Origin: Methylocystis sp.
GTDB lineage: Bacteria; Pseudomonadota; Alphaproteobacteria; Rhizobiales; Beijerinckiaceae
DNA length: 32,670 nt
NCBI GenBank assembly: GCA_002929055.1
Contig: PERY01000028.1
Location: 1-32,670, forward strand
Direction: 5' to 3'
Positions 22,586-31,095 of this stretch are shown one piece after another. Each line of letters opens with the position of its first letter. The stretch's first letter is position 1. Made by a program: the position numbers and the translations under genes. Under the pieces are notes generated by a model. It worked only from the letters and a program-made list of their open reading frames with translations. It was not told where the DNA came from and searched no databases.

Positions 22586-24664
22586 TCACCCCCGCCGCCC
22601 CTCCCAGGCCCAGGCCGCCACGACCGCCCCGAGCAGCGCCAGCATCGCCCAAAGCCCGAGCCCGAGCGGCGCCACTTCCACGCCGACAAGCGTCGACGCC
22701 CCGGTCTGCCTGACCCCGATCCAGTCCGCGCCGCCATAGCGGCTCGCGTCGCGCATCTCGACGACGCGCGGCATGGTCACGGCGTCGCTGGTCTTGCTCA
22801 GGCGGCGCACCGTGCCGCCGGTGGCTTCGACCAAAGGCGTCAACTTCTCGGTCGTGGACGCCACCTCGCGGAACTCGCGCGGGTTCGCCGGGCCGACATT
22901 GACGAGCGCGGTGAGCCCGTCGCTCTCGAAGCGCCACAGGCCCATCTCCTTCGCCTCAAAACGCGCGCGCCACAGGCCCGGCTCGCTGCGCCGGACGGAA
23001 ATCTCCTCGCGCGCGCCGGAGGGCGCCGTCGCCATCACGGGCGCCGCTTCGTCCTTCAATGTCTGTCGCTCGATCGTCACCTCGCGGCCGCGGGCGTCGG
23101 CGCGCAGCGCCTCCTCCTCGAGGTCGGGCTCCTTCATCAGCCAATGCGCGAGCCGGCGCGTGAGGTCGGCGTTGGGGCCGCCGCCATCGAAGCCCCGCGC
23201 CCACAGCCAGATCTGATCCGTCAGCAGCAGCGCGACGCGGCCCTTGCCCTCATGCGAGAGCACCAGCAGCGGCTTGTCGCGCGCGCCCGAGAGGATCGAA
23301 TTGCCCTTGAGCACATTGGCGTCGACCTGCCGGAACCACTCGCCCCATTGCGGCGGATCGCTCTTCGCGCCGGGCAGGCCGCGCGTGACCGGATGCTTCT
23401 CGCCGTCCTTGCTCACGCGCGCCTTGAACGCCTGTTCGAGCAGCGCGCCGTCGGGGCGCGCAGGCAGGATGTTTTCCAGCGGCGAGTAATAGAGCCCGCG
23501 CAGCGTGGCGTAGTCCGGCCCCACCGCCGCGAGGAAAGCGCCGCCGTTTTCGACATAGCGCGCAATATTGTCGAAATAGACCGATGGCAGCAGCGTCTGG
23601 TTCGAATAGCGATCGAAGATGATGAGATCGAATTCGTTGATCTTGCGCCCGAAGAGATCGGCGGTCGGAAAGGCGATCAGCGAGAGTTCGCTCGCGGGCG
23701 TCACGTCGAGCTTTTCCGGCGGGCGTAAAATCGTGAAATGCACCAGCTCGACATTGGCGTCGGCGCGCAGAAGATTGCGCCAGCTGCGTTCGCCCGGATG
23801 CGGCTCGCCGGAGACGAGAAGCACTTTCAGCCGGTCGCGCACGCCCTCGATTGAGACGACCGCCTTGTTGTCGACGAGGGTGAGTTCGCCCGGGGCGGGC
23901 GGCGCCTCCAGTTCGACGATATTGGGGCCGCCATGCGCGATCTTGACGGGGATGTTGACGATGTCGCCCGGCACGGGGCTGTAGGTCGGCAGCAATTCGC
24001 CGTCGCGCCGCACGGTGATCGGCGCGCGCGCGCCGTCGCCGCCGGTGTCGACCACGCGGGCGCGGATCGTCTGCTCCTTGCCGACGATGCCGAAGCGCGG
24101 CGCCTCGACAAGCTCGATCCGACGGTCGCGCTCGCCCTCCTTGCCGGTGACGAGGGCATGCACAGGCGCGCGGAAACCGAGCGCCTCGGCCTTTGCGGGG
24201 ATGTCGTGAACGACGCCGTCCGTAACGAGTAACGCGCCGCCGACGCGCTCGGGCGGCACGTCTTTCAAAGCTTGTTCGAGGGCGCCGAAAAGCTTGGTGC
24301 CGTCATTGCCGCTCGCGTCATTCGTGACGGTGACGAGGCGCGTCTCTACGTCGCCAAATTTGGCGAGCGCGGCTTCCAGCGCCTTTCGCGCTTCCTCCGT
24401 CTGCGCCGTGCGGGCGCCGAAATTCTGGCTCTCGCTCTTGTCGATGACGACGGCGACGATGGTCTTCTGCGGATCGCGCTTCTCGCGCACAAGCGAGGGG
24501 TCGGTGAGCGCGGCCAGCACCAGCGCAAGGGCGACCGCGCGCAGCGCCGTCCCGCGCTGTCCCGCCGCCGCGCCGAGAATGAGCGCGACCACGCCTGCGA
24601 CGGCGAGGCTCGCGAGGATGGACCAGGGGAGAAGCGGCGCGAAGGCGAGGTTGAGGTCGGTCAC
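22586..24664 (-). CDS. Large membrane protein of moxR-DUF58 cluster
   Basis: This 692-residue protein has two N-terminal hydrophobic segments (about 12-33 and 38-53), a long periplasmic or cytoplasmic body and one C-terminal helix (about 665-685). The segment TIVAVVIDKSESQNFG (about 67-83) resembles the first strand and DxSxS metal site of a VWA domain. Later comes a segment like the class I glutamine-amidotransferase fold of this protein group (FDLIIFDRYSN, then YVENGGAFLAAVGP). I do not know the function. It is last in a four-gene operon. Translation starts at GTG 24664, overlapping the DUF4159 stop by 4 bases, so the genes are coupled. Confidence 0.8.
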   Translation of the reverse strand: MTDLNLAFAPLLPWSILASLAVAGVVALILGAAAGQRGTALRAVALALVLAALTDPSLVREKRDPQKTIVAVVIDKSESQNFGARTAQTEEARKALEAALAKFGDVETRLVTVTNDASGNDGTKLFGALEQALKDVPPERVGGALLVTDGVVHDIPAKAEALGFRAPVHALVTGKEGERDRRIELVEAPRFGIVGKEQTIRARVVDTGGDGARAPITVRRDGELLPTYSPVPGDIVNIPVKIAHGGPNIVELEAPPAPGELTLVDNKAVVSIEGVRDRLKVLLVSGEPHPGERSWRNLLRADANVELVHFTILRPPEKLDVTPASELSLIAFPTADLFGRKINEFDLIIFDRYSNQTLLPSVYFDNIARYVENGGAFLAAVGPDYATLRGLYYSPLENILPARPDGALLEQAFKARVSKDGEKHPVTRGLPGAKSDPPQWGEWFRQVDANVLKGNSILSGARDKPLLVLSHEGKGRVALLLTDQIWLWARGFDGGGPNADLTRRLAHWLMKEPDLEEEALRADARGREVTIERQTLKDEAAPVMATAPSGAREEISVRRSEPGLWRARFEAKEMGLWRFESDGLTALVNVGPANPREFREVASTTEKLTPLVEATGGTVRRLSKTSDAVTMPRVVEMRDASRYGGADWIGVRQTGASTLVGVEVAPLGLGLWAMLALLGAVVAAWAWEGRRG

Positions 24665-27447
24665 TGCCCCAGCCTCTCCAGCAAATCGCGCACATGCACC
24701 TGGTCGGATTTATAGTTTCCGGTCAGCGTATACATGACGAGATTCACGCCGCCGCGCAGCGCGAGTTCGCGTTGCCGCGCGCCGCCGGGCGTCAGCGGAA
24801 AGAGCGGCTGGCCGCGCTTGTCCTGCGCCCAGGCGGACGCGAGGTCGTTGGAGGTGATGATCACCGCCGAGACGCTGTCCGTGGCGCGCACGGGACGTGC
24901 CGATTGCTCCTTTGGCTCGGGCGGCAAAGCCTCCACCCATGTCTCGCCATTGGCGTAACGGCCGACGAAGTTGTCGAGCAGATAAAACGTCTTGGTGATG
25001 ACGTGGTCGCGCGGGACGACTTCAAGCTCGGGAATGTCCAGCCCCTTGGAGAGTTCACGCAGCCATTGCGTCTCCGGCGTGGGCGCGTCGCCGGGCCGCT
25101 GGCTGAGCGCATCTCGCGTGTCGAAGACGATGGTGCCGCCCTGTTTCATATAGGCGGCCACGCGCGCGACGGTCTTGGCCGACGGCTGCGGCGCGCTGGC
25201 GACGATGGGCCAATAGAGCATGGGGTAAAAGGCGAGTTCGTCCTTCGCCGGATCGACGCCGGCGGGATCGGCGGGCGCGAAGGACGTGCGCAGCGACAGC
25301 GCCTTGGAAAGCGCTTCGAGCCCCTGGCGCGAGACGTCGTCGACTTTGGGATCCCCGGAGGCGACGTAGGCGAGACGTGCGGTGAGCGCCGCCTCCTTGT
25401 CGCGTTGCGAGATCGCCGGCTTGGCGGCGTTCTCGGCCCTTACGTCTCCCGTATGCATGGCTACGGAGAAGATCGCCAGCGCGCCTGCAGCGGTGGCAAG
25501 CGGCTTCAGCCGCAGTTTGCCGGCGAGCCACATAACGAACAGCGCGTCGGCGATGAAGGCGGCGAGCGCGAGCGCGAGCAGCGGCCCGCGGAAATCCACC
25601 GGCGCGCCCGATTGCAGCGCGCTCGGCGAAAGGCCGCCCGCGGCGAAGTCGAAGCGGGCGATCTCATCGCCGGGCCGCAGGGTCTGCAGGGCCACAAAAG
25701 CGTCGCCCGCGCCGTAGAGCCCGGGCGGATGCTCCGCGCTCGCAGGCCCCTCGAAATGCGCGGGGATCGCCTGCGCGTTCGGTCCCGGGGCGCCGAGAAC
25801 GCCGAAGCCGTCGAGCGCCTTGAGCGGCGCCATCACGCGGGGGCCGTCTGCGGCGCTCGCCTCGTCTTCTCCCGCCAGCGGGGCGGACTCGCCCGCCATC
25901 GCGCTGAGGCGCTTGAGCATGTCGACGAAGAGGCCGGAGATCGGCAGGTTGGACCAACTCGTGTCGGCGTTGACGTGGAACAGCACGATGAGTCCCTTGC
26001 CGCGGCGCTCGGCGGTGACGAGCGGCGTGCCGTCCGAGAGCCGCGCCCATGTCTTTTGCACGAGGCCCGGATCGGGTTCGGCGAGCACCTGGCGCTGGAT
26101 GCTGACGTCCTTCGTCACCGGCAAGCCGAAGAAGGGGCTTGCGGCGTCGAATTCGGCGAGTTCCTTGGGCGTTTCCCACGACATCGCGCCGCCCAGCACG
26201 CGGCCGTTGTGGCGCAGGCGCACCGGCAGCAACTCGTCCGCGGCGTTGGTGAGGCGCGGGCCGGCGAAGCGGATGAGCGTCCCGCCCTCCTCCACATAAT
26301 GAGTCAAGGCGTCGAGCGTCTCGCCGGGCGCAAGGCCTATGTCGGCGAGCGCGACGACATTTGGCTTCTCGGCGAGCAAGCTGGCGACCGGATCGACCGC
26401 GCCCGGCCGCGCCTCCCGCACTTGAGCGAAGGGCGCCATTGCCTTCTGGAGATAATAGACGGGAGAGAGCAGCGGCTGCGCTTCGTCCAGCGCCGCGCCG
26501 CCGATCAGCGCAACGCGCTTCACCCTGGAGCGCGCATCGAGAAGGGCCACGGCGCCGGCGGAGTTCTCGCCCTCGATACGGATCTGGCTCACGTCGTTGC
26601 GCAGCTCCACCGGCAGATCGAGCGTCGCCCTGGTTCGGAGAGCCGACCCAAAGTCCACGCTGGCGTGCGCGATGATCTGGCCTTTGGAGTCATAGGCGGC
26701 GATAGTTGTGTCGCTCGCTCCTGCGCCTGCGCGCAGCACTCCCACCGACAGGGACGCCGAGTCGTTGACGGGGGCTTCAAGCGCGAGCGGAACATGCTCG
26801 TCGGTCAGCACCTCGATGCGCGCGCCGGCGTCGGCCGCGGCTTTCAGCGCCTTGGCGAAGACGTCCGCCTCCCCCTGCGCGAGCCCGTCGCTGATCCAGA
26901 CGATGCGGGACTTGGGATTGTTCCTGGCGAAGGCGGCGAGCGCGTCGGCGGCGGCGCCGCGATCGGGAATGAACGGTTTAGGCCGCGCCGAACGCAGCTT
27001 TTCGAGCGCCCGGCCGGAGTCGCCAAGCGTTGGCGCCGCTGTCTCGGAGACGGTGGCGAAGGCGACGGTGGAGCCGCCGCGCCCGACGCTTTCGATAATT
27101 GAGGCTCCCGCGGCGATGCGGCGCTCCCATGACGGCGCCGCCGCCCAGCCGTCATCGAGCATGACGAGCGTCGGCGCGGAAGACGCGACCACGGCGCCAT
27201 TAGGCGCCCAAACAGGCCCCGACATGGCGAGGATCAGCGCGGCGGCCAAAGCGAGACGCAGCGCAAGCAGCCAGAACGGAGTTTTCGCAGGCGTCTCTTC
27301 GTCCGGCCTCAGCTCGCGCAGGATTTTCGTCGGGGGGAAGACGATCTCGCGCGGGCGCGGGGGCGTAACGCGCAAGAGCCAGTATATGAGCGGAAGGCTC
27401 GCGAGCCCGAAGAGCGCCAGCGGCGCGGCGAAGGAGAGGCCGCCCAT
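24661..27447 (-). CDS. BatA/DUF4159 domain membrane protein
   Basis: This 928-residue protein combines an N-terminal BatA-type region with two helices (about 5-27 and 58-80; motif PPRPREIVFPPTKIL between them), a VWA-like domain that begins at LVMLDDGWAAAPSWE, a middle domain of GATase-like fold, another helix (about 625-650) and a C-terminal DUF4159 domain (about 715-928). The DUF4159 part contains ELAFYPMLYWPI, YMKQGGTIVFDTRD and ITSNDLASAWAQD. The VWA-like strand has DDGWA instead of DxSxS, so the metal site looks degenerate. It starts at ATG 27447, overlapping the DUF58 stop (TGATG), with GAGGAG upstream. Its function is unknown. Confidence 0.88.
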   Translation of the reverse strand: MGGLSFAAPLALFGLASLPLIYWLLRVTPPRPREIVFPPTKILRELRPDEETPAKTPFWLLALRLALAAALILAMSGPVWAPNGAVVASSAPTLVMLDDGWAAAPSWERRIAAGASIIESVGRGGSTVAFATVSETAAPTLGDSGRALEKLRSARPKPFIPDRGAAADALAAFARNNPKSRIVWISDGLAQGEADVFAKALKAAADAGARIEVLTDEHVPLALEAPVNDSASLSVGVLRAGAGASDTTIAAYDSKGQIIAHASVDFGSALRTRATLDLPVELRNDVSQIRIEGENSAGAVALLDARSRVKRVALIGGAALDEAQPLLSPVYYLQKAMAPFAQVREARPGAVDPVASLLAEKPNVVALADIGLAPGETLDALTHYVEEGGTLIRFAGPRLTNAADELLPVRLRHNGRVLGGAMSWETPKELAEFDAASPFFGLPVTKDVSIQRQVLAEPDPGLVQKTWARLSDGTPLVTAERRGKGLIVLFHVNADTSWSNLPISGLFVDMLKRLSAMAGESAPLAGEDEASAADGPRVMAPLKALDGFGVLGAPGPNAQAIPAHFEGPASAEHPPGLYGAGDAFVALQTLRPGDEIARFDFAAGGLSPSALQSGAPVDFRGPLLALALAAFIADALFVMWLAGKLRLKPLATAAGALAIFSVAMHTGDVRAENAAKPAISQRDKEAALTARLAYVASGDPKVDDVSRQGLEALSKALSLRTSFAPADPAGVDPAKDELAFYPMLYWPIVASAPQPSAKTVARVAAYMKQGGTIVFDTRDALSQRPGDAPTPETQWLRELSKGLDIPELEVVPRDHVITKTFYLLDNFVGRYANGETWVEALPPEPKEQSARPVRATDSVSAVIITSNDLASAWAQDKRGQPLFPLTPGGARQRELALRGGVNLVMYTLTGNYKSDQVHVRDLLERLGQ

Positions 27448-28367
27448 CACGCCTGCTCCTCGATGCCGTGGAGGCCCATGGCCAGCGCAAGCGCCGCTTC
27501 CGCCGCCGGGCGGTCGGTGTGATGTTGCAGAAAGAGAAAGCCCGCCGCCTGCGCCGCAGCGCGCGCGGCTTCGCGATGGGCGTCGAAACGTTCGGCATAG
27601 GCATCGCGCAGGCTGCGCGCGTCGCCAGCGTGGAAGGCGGGGCCGCCGTCCGTGTCGACGAACATGGTTTCCCCCGAGAAGGGAAGGCTCTCTTCGCTCG
27701 GGTCGATCACCATCAGCAGCGCGCCCGAGGCGCCGGCGTTGGAGAATTGCAGCAGGCGCGAAGCGAGACGCTCCGGCTCCACCAGAAAATCAGAGATCAG
27801 CACGACGCGGGCGCGGGGCCGCAGGGGCGCCTGCGGCGGAAGCTCGAAACGCGTCGCTTCCTCCGCCCGCTCGAAGAGCGCGCGAGCAAGACGATCGATG
27901 ACGTCGCGGGCTGAAATCGGAGGCGTGAAGCCCAGCGCGGCCACACGTTCGCCGCCCCGAACGAGCACGTCCGCGAGGGCGAGGCCGAGCGTCACGCCGC
28001 GCGAAAGCTTGTCGTCATGGGCGAGCGACGAGGCGAAGGCCATGGAGGGCGAACAGTCCATCCACAGGAAATAGTCATGCGCGGCCTCCCATTCACGCTC
28101 GCGCACATAGAGCTGGTCGCTGCGCGCCGAACGGCGCCAGTCGATGCGATGCGCCGCCTCGCCATTGGTGAAGGGGCGATACTGCCAGAACGTCTCGCCC
28201 TGCCCCGCCCGCCTGCGGCCATGTACGCCGTAAGCGACGCTCGCGGCGATCTCATGGGCGCGGTTGACGAGGCGCGGCAGGCTCGCGGCGAGATCGGCGG
28301 CGGCGGCGCCATCCGTGTGGGGGCGGCTCGCGGGGTCGTAGGCGCGGGCGTCGATGGGGCTGATCAT
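27447..28367 (-). CDS. DUF58 domain protein
   Basis: This 306-residue protein has the DUF58 N-terminal signature: HGRRRAGQGETFWQYRPF and then IDWRRSARSDQLYVRERE (75-92). A VWA-like domain follows, with an intact DxSxS metal site, DCSPSM (104-109). DUF58 proteins partner MoxR AAA+ ATPases, and several pairs are thought to act in metal insertion or chaperoning of a client complex. No membrane helix is visible. The gene is second in the operon, after moxR, separated from it by 114 bases that contain a palindromic repeat; its own ribosome site (GAGG) abuts that repeat. Confidence 0.9.
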   Translation of the reverse strand: MISPIDARAYDPASRPHTDGAAAADLAASLPRLVNRAHEIAASVAYGVHGRRRAGQGETFWQYRPFTNGEAAHRIDWRRSARSDQLYVREREWEAAHDYFLWMDCSPSMAFASSLAHDDKLSRGVTLGLALADVLVRGGERVAALGFTPPISARDVIDRLARALFERAEEATRFELPPQAPLRPRARVVLISDFLVEPERLASRLLQFSNAGASGALLMVIDPSEESLPFSGETMFVDTDGGPAFHAGDARSLRDAYAERFDAHREAARAAAQAAGFLFLQHHTDRPAAEAALALAMGLHGIEEQA

Positions 28368-28381
28368 GTGCGCCTCACTCC

Positions 28382-28460
28382 GTCATTGCGAGCGAAGCGA
28401 AGCAATCCAGAGCCGTATCGCCGCCCTGGTTTGCTTCGTCACTACGTTCCTCGCAATGAC
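28382..28460. repeat. Dispersed palindromic repeat, copy 2
   Basis: The element begins GTCATTGCGAGCGAAGCG, goes through AAGCAATCCAG, and returns by CTGGTTTGCTTCGTC to CTCGCAATGAC. Outer arms GTCATTGCGAG and CTCGCAATGAC are perfectly complementary, so it forms a long hairpin. It matches copy 1 at 14639-14708 in both arms. It sits between the moxR stop and the DUF58 start, inside the operon, where it could act in transcript processing or stability. Confidence 0.85.
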
Positions 28461-28481
28461 GGAAGAAATGCCGAGGAGCCA

Positions 28482-29480
28482 TCACCCGATCCGCGACACG
28501 AGCTTGTCGATGAGATCGGGGATGCTCGTCTCGCGGCGCGCGGCGAAATTCAAAGCCATGCGGTGCCGCAGCACCGGCGCGGCAAGCGCTGCGACGTCAT
28601 CGAGCGATGGCGCGAGGCGCCCCGTCGCCAGCGCGCGGGCGCGGGTCGCGAGCATGAGCGCCTGCGCGGCGCGCGGACCCGGTCCCCAGGCGACATGTTT
28701 GGCGATTTCCGGGGCGCCTTCGTCGGGGCGCGCCGAGCGCACCAGATCGAGGATCGCGTCCACCACCTTGTCGCCGACCGGCAGGCGTCTCACGAGGCGC
28801 TGCGTCGCCATCAGCTCCTCGGCGTCGAGCGCCTGCGTCGCTTCGACGGATTTCTCGCCTGTTGTCTCGAGCAGCACGCGGCGTTCGCTGTCCCGGTCGG
28901 GATAGCGAACGTCGATCTGCAGCAGGAAGCGGTCGAGCTGCGCCTCTGGCAGCGGATAGGTGCCTTCCTGCTCCAGCGGGTTCTGCGTCGCGAGCACGTG
29001 AAACGGCTTGGGCAGATCGTAGCGTTTGCCGGCGACGCTGACGTGATGCTCCTGCATCGCCTGAAGCAGCGCCGACTGGGTGCGGGGCGAGGCGCGGTTG
29101 ATCTCGTCCGCCATCAGGAGCTGCGCGAAGATCGGACCCTTGATGAAGCGGAACGAGCGAGAACGATCTGCGCCCTCCTCCAGCACTTCCGAGCCAATGA
29201 TGTCGGCGGGCAGGAGATCGGGCGTGAATTGAACCCGCTGCTCTGCGAGCCCCAGCGTCTTGCCGAGCGTCTCGACAAGTTTCGTTTTGGCGAGGCCGGG
29301 CACTCCGACGAGCAGGCCGTGTCCGCCCGCGAGGATGGTGACGAGCGCCTGCTCCACCACCTCTTCCTGGCCGAAGATGACGGCGCCGATGGCGGCGCGA
29401 GCGCGCCCGATGTGGTCGAGCGCGCGTTCGGCAGATTCGGCGACGGCGGTTTCGATGGGCGCGATGTTGCTTGAGGTCAT
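28482..29480 (-). CDS. MoxR-family AAA+ ATPase
   Basis: This 332-residue cytoplasmic AAA+ ATPase is a likely chaperone for the downstream VWA-domain proteins. Walker A is GVPGLAKTKL (59-68), Walker B LLMADEIN (121-128), sensor 1 ATQNP (164-168), and the GQEEVVEQAL entry strand (37-46) is typical of MoxR proteins. The family name comes from a gene needed for methanol dehydrogenase in Paracoccus, but this cluster contains no methanol-oxidation gene, so that specific role is not implied. The start at 29480 was chosen because the family begins near here; upstream in-frame sequence is Arg/Pro-rich. Confidence 0.93.
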   Translation of the reverse strand: MTSSNIAPIETAVAESAERALDHIGRARAAIGAVIFGQEEVVEQALVTILAGGHGLLVGVPGLAKTKLVETLGKTLGLAEQRVQFTPDLLPADIIGSEVLEEGADRSRSFRFIKGPIFAQLLMADEINRASPRTQSALLQAMQEHHVSVAGKRYDLPKPFHVLATQNPLEQEGTYPLPEAQLDRFLLQIDVRYPDRDSERRVLLETTGEKSVEATQALDAEELMATQRLVRRLPVGDKVVDAILDLVRSARPDEGAPEIAKHVAWGPGPRAAQALMLATRARALATGRLAPSLDDVAALAAPVLRHRMALNFAARRETSIPDLIDKLVSRIG

Positions 29481-29590
29481 GGACTCGAAAGGGCCTCTGC
29501 CGCGGTTTGGTGAGGAGATAGGGATCGGCGCCCGCGATTGCATCGGTCCAGGGCGCGCAAATCTTAACGGGACGGCGACGCCGCCTCCCA

Positions 29591-29619
29591 ATAGTGGACG
29601 CGTCACAATGTGCCGTCAA
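29591..29619 (-). promoter_or_regulatory. Candidate promoter of the moxR operon
   Basis: On the minus strand TTGACG (29619-29614) and CACTAT (29596-29591) are separated by 17 bases. The -35 match is good and the -10 match modest. It would give a leader of about 100 bases before the moxR ATG. Confidence 0.4.
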
Positions 29620-29660
29620 ACACGCACGAATTATGGCGGCGGCAATAAATTGCCGAAGAA

Positions 29661-30608
29661 TCAGTAGCGCGCCACGACGGGGCTGGTCATGGGCCCGAAG
29701 ACGCTCGGCGAGGGGCCGGGGTCATTGAAGAGATAATTCACGCCCACCCGGAAGAGACTGCCGTTGAAGCCGGTATAGGCCCGGGCGACGTTCTGCCAGG
29801 CGGAGGGGAGCCGGGTCGCCGTCGGATCGACGAAGCCGAAGGCCGGCGTCGCGCTCGAGCCGAGAGCGTAATACATATATTCGGCCTTGAAGGTCACGCC
29901 GGGATAGAACATCCATTCCATACCCGCGCCGATCGTCCAGCCGGCGCGCATGGTGGAAAAGCTGCTCTGGCCGCCCCAGGAAGCGGCCGCGAAAGGCGCC
30001 AGCGGCGGCACATAGAGCGCCTGGGTGAAGCCGTAGTTGCCCCGGATGCTGCCATAGGCGAGACCGCCCGTTGCGTAGACCATGAAGGTCGGCGTTACGA
30101 GGTAACCGAGACGGCCGCGCACCGTGCCAAGAAAGTCCAGGGAGCGCATGCCGTTGACGATGCTGCCGACCTGCAGGCCGCCGCCATTGGGAACGTCGAG
30201 GAGGCTGGAGTTTGTGGCTTGCGACATCACGCGCCCGAAGCCCTGGGCGTCCGCCTCGACGCCCACGACGAGGCCGCTCGCCGCCTGCCAGTTGAAGCCC
30301 ACCTGAAGGCCGCCGACGAAGCCATCGGTCGGCGCGCGCAACCGCGGAGCAGCGCCGAGCGCGGCCGTCGCCGCGATGCGCGCTTCCACCGGCGGGCCGA
30401 TGCGCCGCATAGTCACGTCCTGCGCAGGGGTGATGAAGGGCGAGATGCCCCAGGAATAACCGGCGTTCACGCCGAGGTAGAAGCCGGTCCAGCTGATGAC
30501 CGGCGGAGGAATGTAGCGCGGCGGCGGCCGGTAGAACGCCATGTCGGCGGCAAGCGCCTGGGCGCTCGACAGGCCGAGGGCGGCAACCCCGAGAATCCAC
30601 TTCCTCAT
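29661..30608 (-). CDS. Outer-membrane beta-barrel protein
   Basis: This 315-residue protein has a signal peptide (1-20, cleavage after ALA) and a barrel of alternating beta strands. WTGFYLGVNAGYSWG (about 39-53) is the first-strand motif of the Omp25/Hbp-type porin-like family common in Hyphomicrobiales, and later strands follow it (FVGGLQVGFNWQ, GTVRGRLGYLVTP, GWTIGAGMEWMF, TFKAEYMYYALG). The last predicted strand, LFRVGVNYLFN, is followed by about 20 extra residues ending in Tyr; such barrels usually end at the aromatic residue. A Pro-rich stretch follows the signal peptide. Its role is unknown, possibly envelope stability or binding. The upstream 229-base divergent gap has an AT-rich tract (30687-30707) that may hold its promoter. 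Confidence 0.85.
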   Translation of the reverse strand: MRKWILGVAALGLSSAQALAADMAFYRPPPRYIPPPVISWTGFYLGVNAGYSWGISPFITPAQDVTMRRIGPPVEARIAATAALGAAPRLRAPTDGFVGGLQVGFNWQAASGLVVGVEADAQGFGRVMSQATNSSLLDVPNGGGLQVGSIVNGMRSLDFLGTVRGRLGYLVTPTFMVYATGGLAYGSIRGNYGFTQALYVPPLAPFAAASWGGQSSFSTMRAGWTIGAGMEWMFYPGVTFKAEYMYYALGSSATPAFGFVDPTATRLPSAWQNVARAYTGFNGSLFRVGVNYLFNDPGPSPSVFGPMTSPVVARY

Positions 30609-30837
30609 GACGCGCTCACAGAACTTTTCACACCTATCCGGCGAATGCCGATGCGCCCACACTCACGCCGCGCCAATCACCATCCGGTTAATTTGATTTA
30701 ATTTTTCGCTATAGCGTCCATGCATCTGACCCGATGCTTAAGGGGATGCTACCCACGGCGCACTCGCGCAGGCGGTCGGCGCGGAAACGATGTATAAGGC
30801 GAGCCTTGGTGACATTACCCGAAAGGCCCCCTCGCCA

Positions 30838-31095
30838 ATGTGGCGCGTCTTTGCCGAAACCGCCGTCCTCTTCCTGACGCCCTTTGTCGCCTATGCGCTG
30901 TTCCATGCGCTGCAACGGCGCTGGCCTTTTGTCGCCGAGCTCTGGCATGGGCGCATCCTGTCGCTCCTCACCATTGCCGGGCTCGTGACCGCCATTGCCG
31001 GCGTCGTGACGCTCGGCCTCACCGGCCGCGAACAGGGAGGCTACGTCCCCGCCCATGTGGAGAACGGAAAGCTCGTGCCGGGCCATTTCGAATGA
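30838..31095 (+). CDS. DUF6111-like small membrane protein
   Basis: This 85-residue protein has two hydrophobic helices (about 5-25 and 42-62) and a short polar tail ending HVENGKLVPGHFE. This architecture, with FLTPFVAYALF in the first helix, matches the small DUF6111 proteins found immediately upstream of the CCA-adding enzyme in Hyphomicrobiales. I chose the ATG at 30838 because family members begin a few residues before the first helix; an ATG 16 codons upstream is possible. Its TGA overlaps the next gene's ATG by 4 bases (ATGA). The function is unknown. Confidence 0.7.
   Translation: MWRVFAETAVLFLTPFVAYALFHALQRRWPFVAELWHGRILSLLTIAGLVTAIAGVVTLGLTGREQGGYVPAHVENGKLVPGHFE

Noticed and set aside
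24694..27102. An 800-codon open frame on the plus strand opposite the DUF4159 gene
   Set aside because: It mirrors the coding strand's GC-skewed codons, resembles no family, and runs antisense to a conserved operon.
28482..29480. The MoxR ATPase as evidence for a methanol dehydrogenase cluster
   Set aside because: None of the mox/mxa structural or accessory genes are in the window; MoxR-DUF58 pairs occur widely outside methylotrophs.
30687..30707. TTAA-N6-TTAA as a CtrA box upstream of the beta-barrel gene
   Set aside because: The spacing is 6 rather than the described 7 and the region is simply AT-rich, so chance matches are likely.
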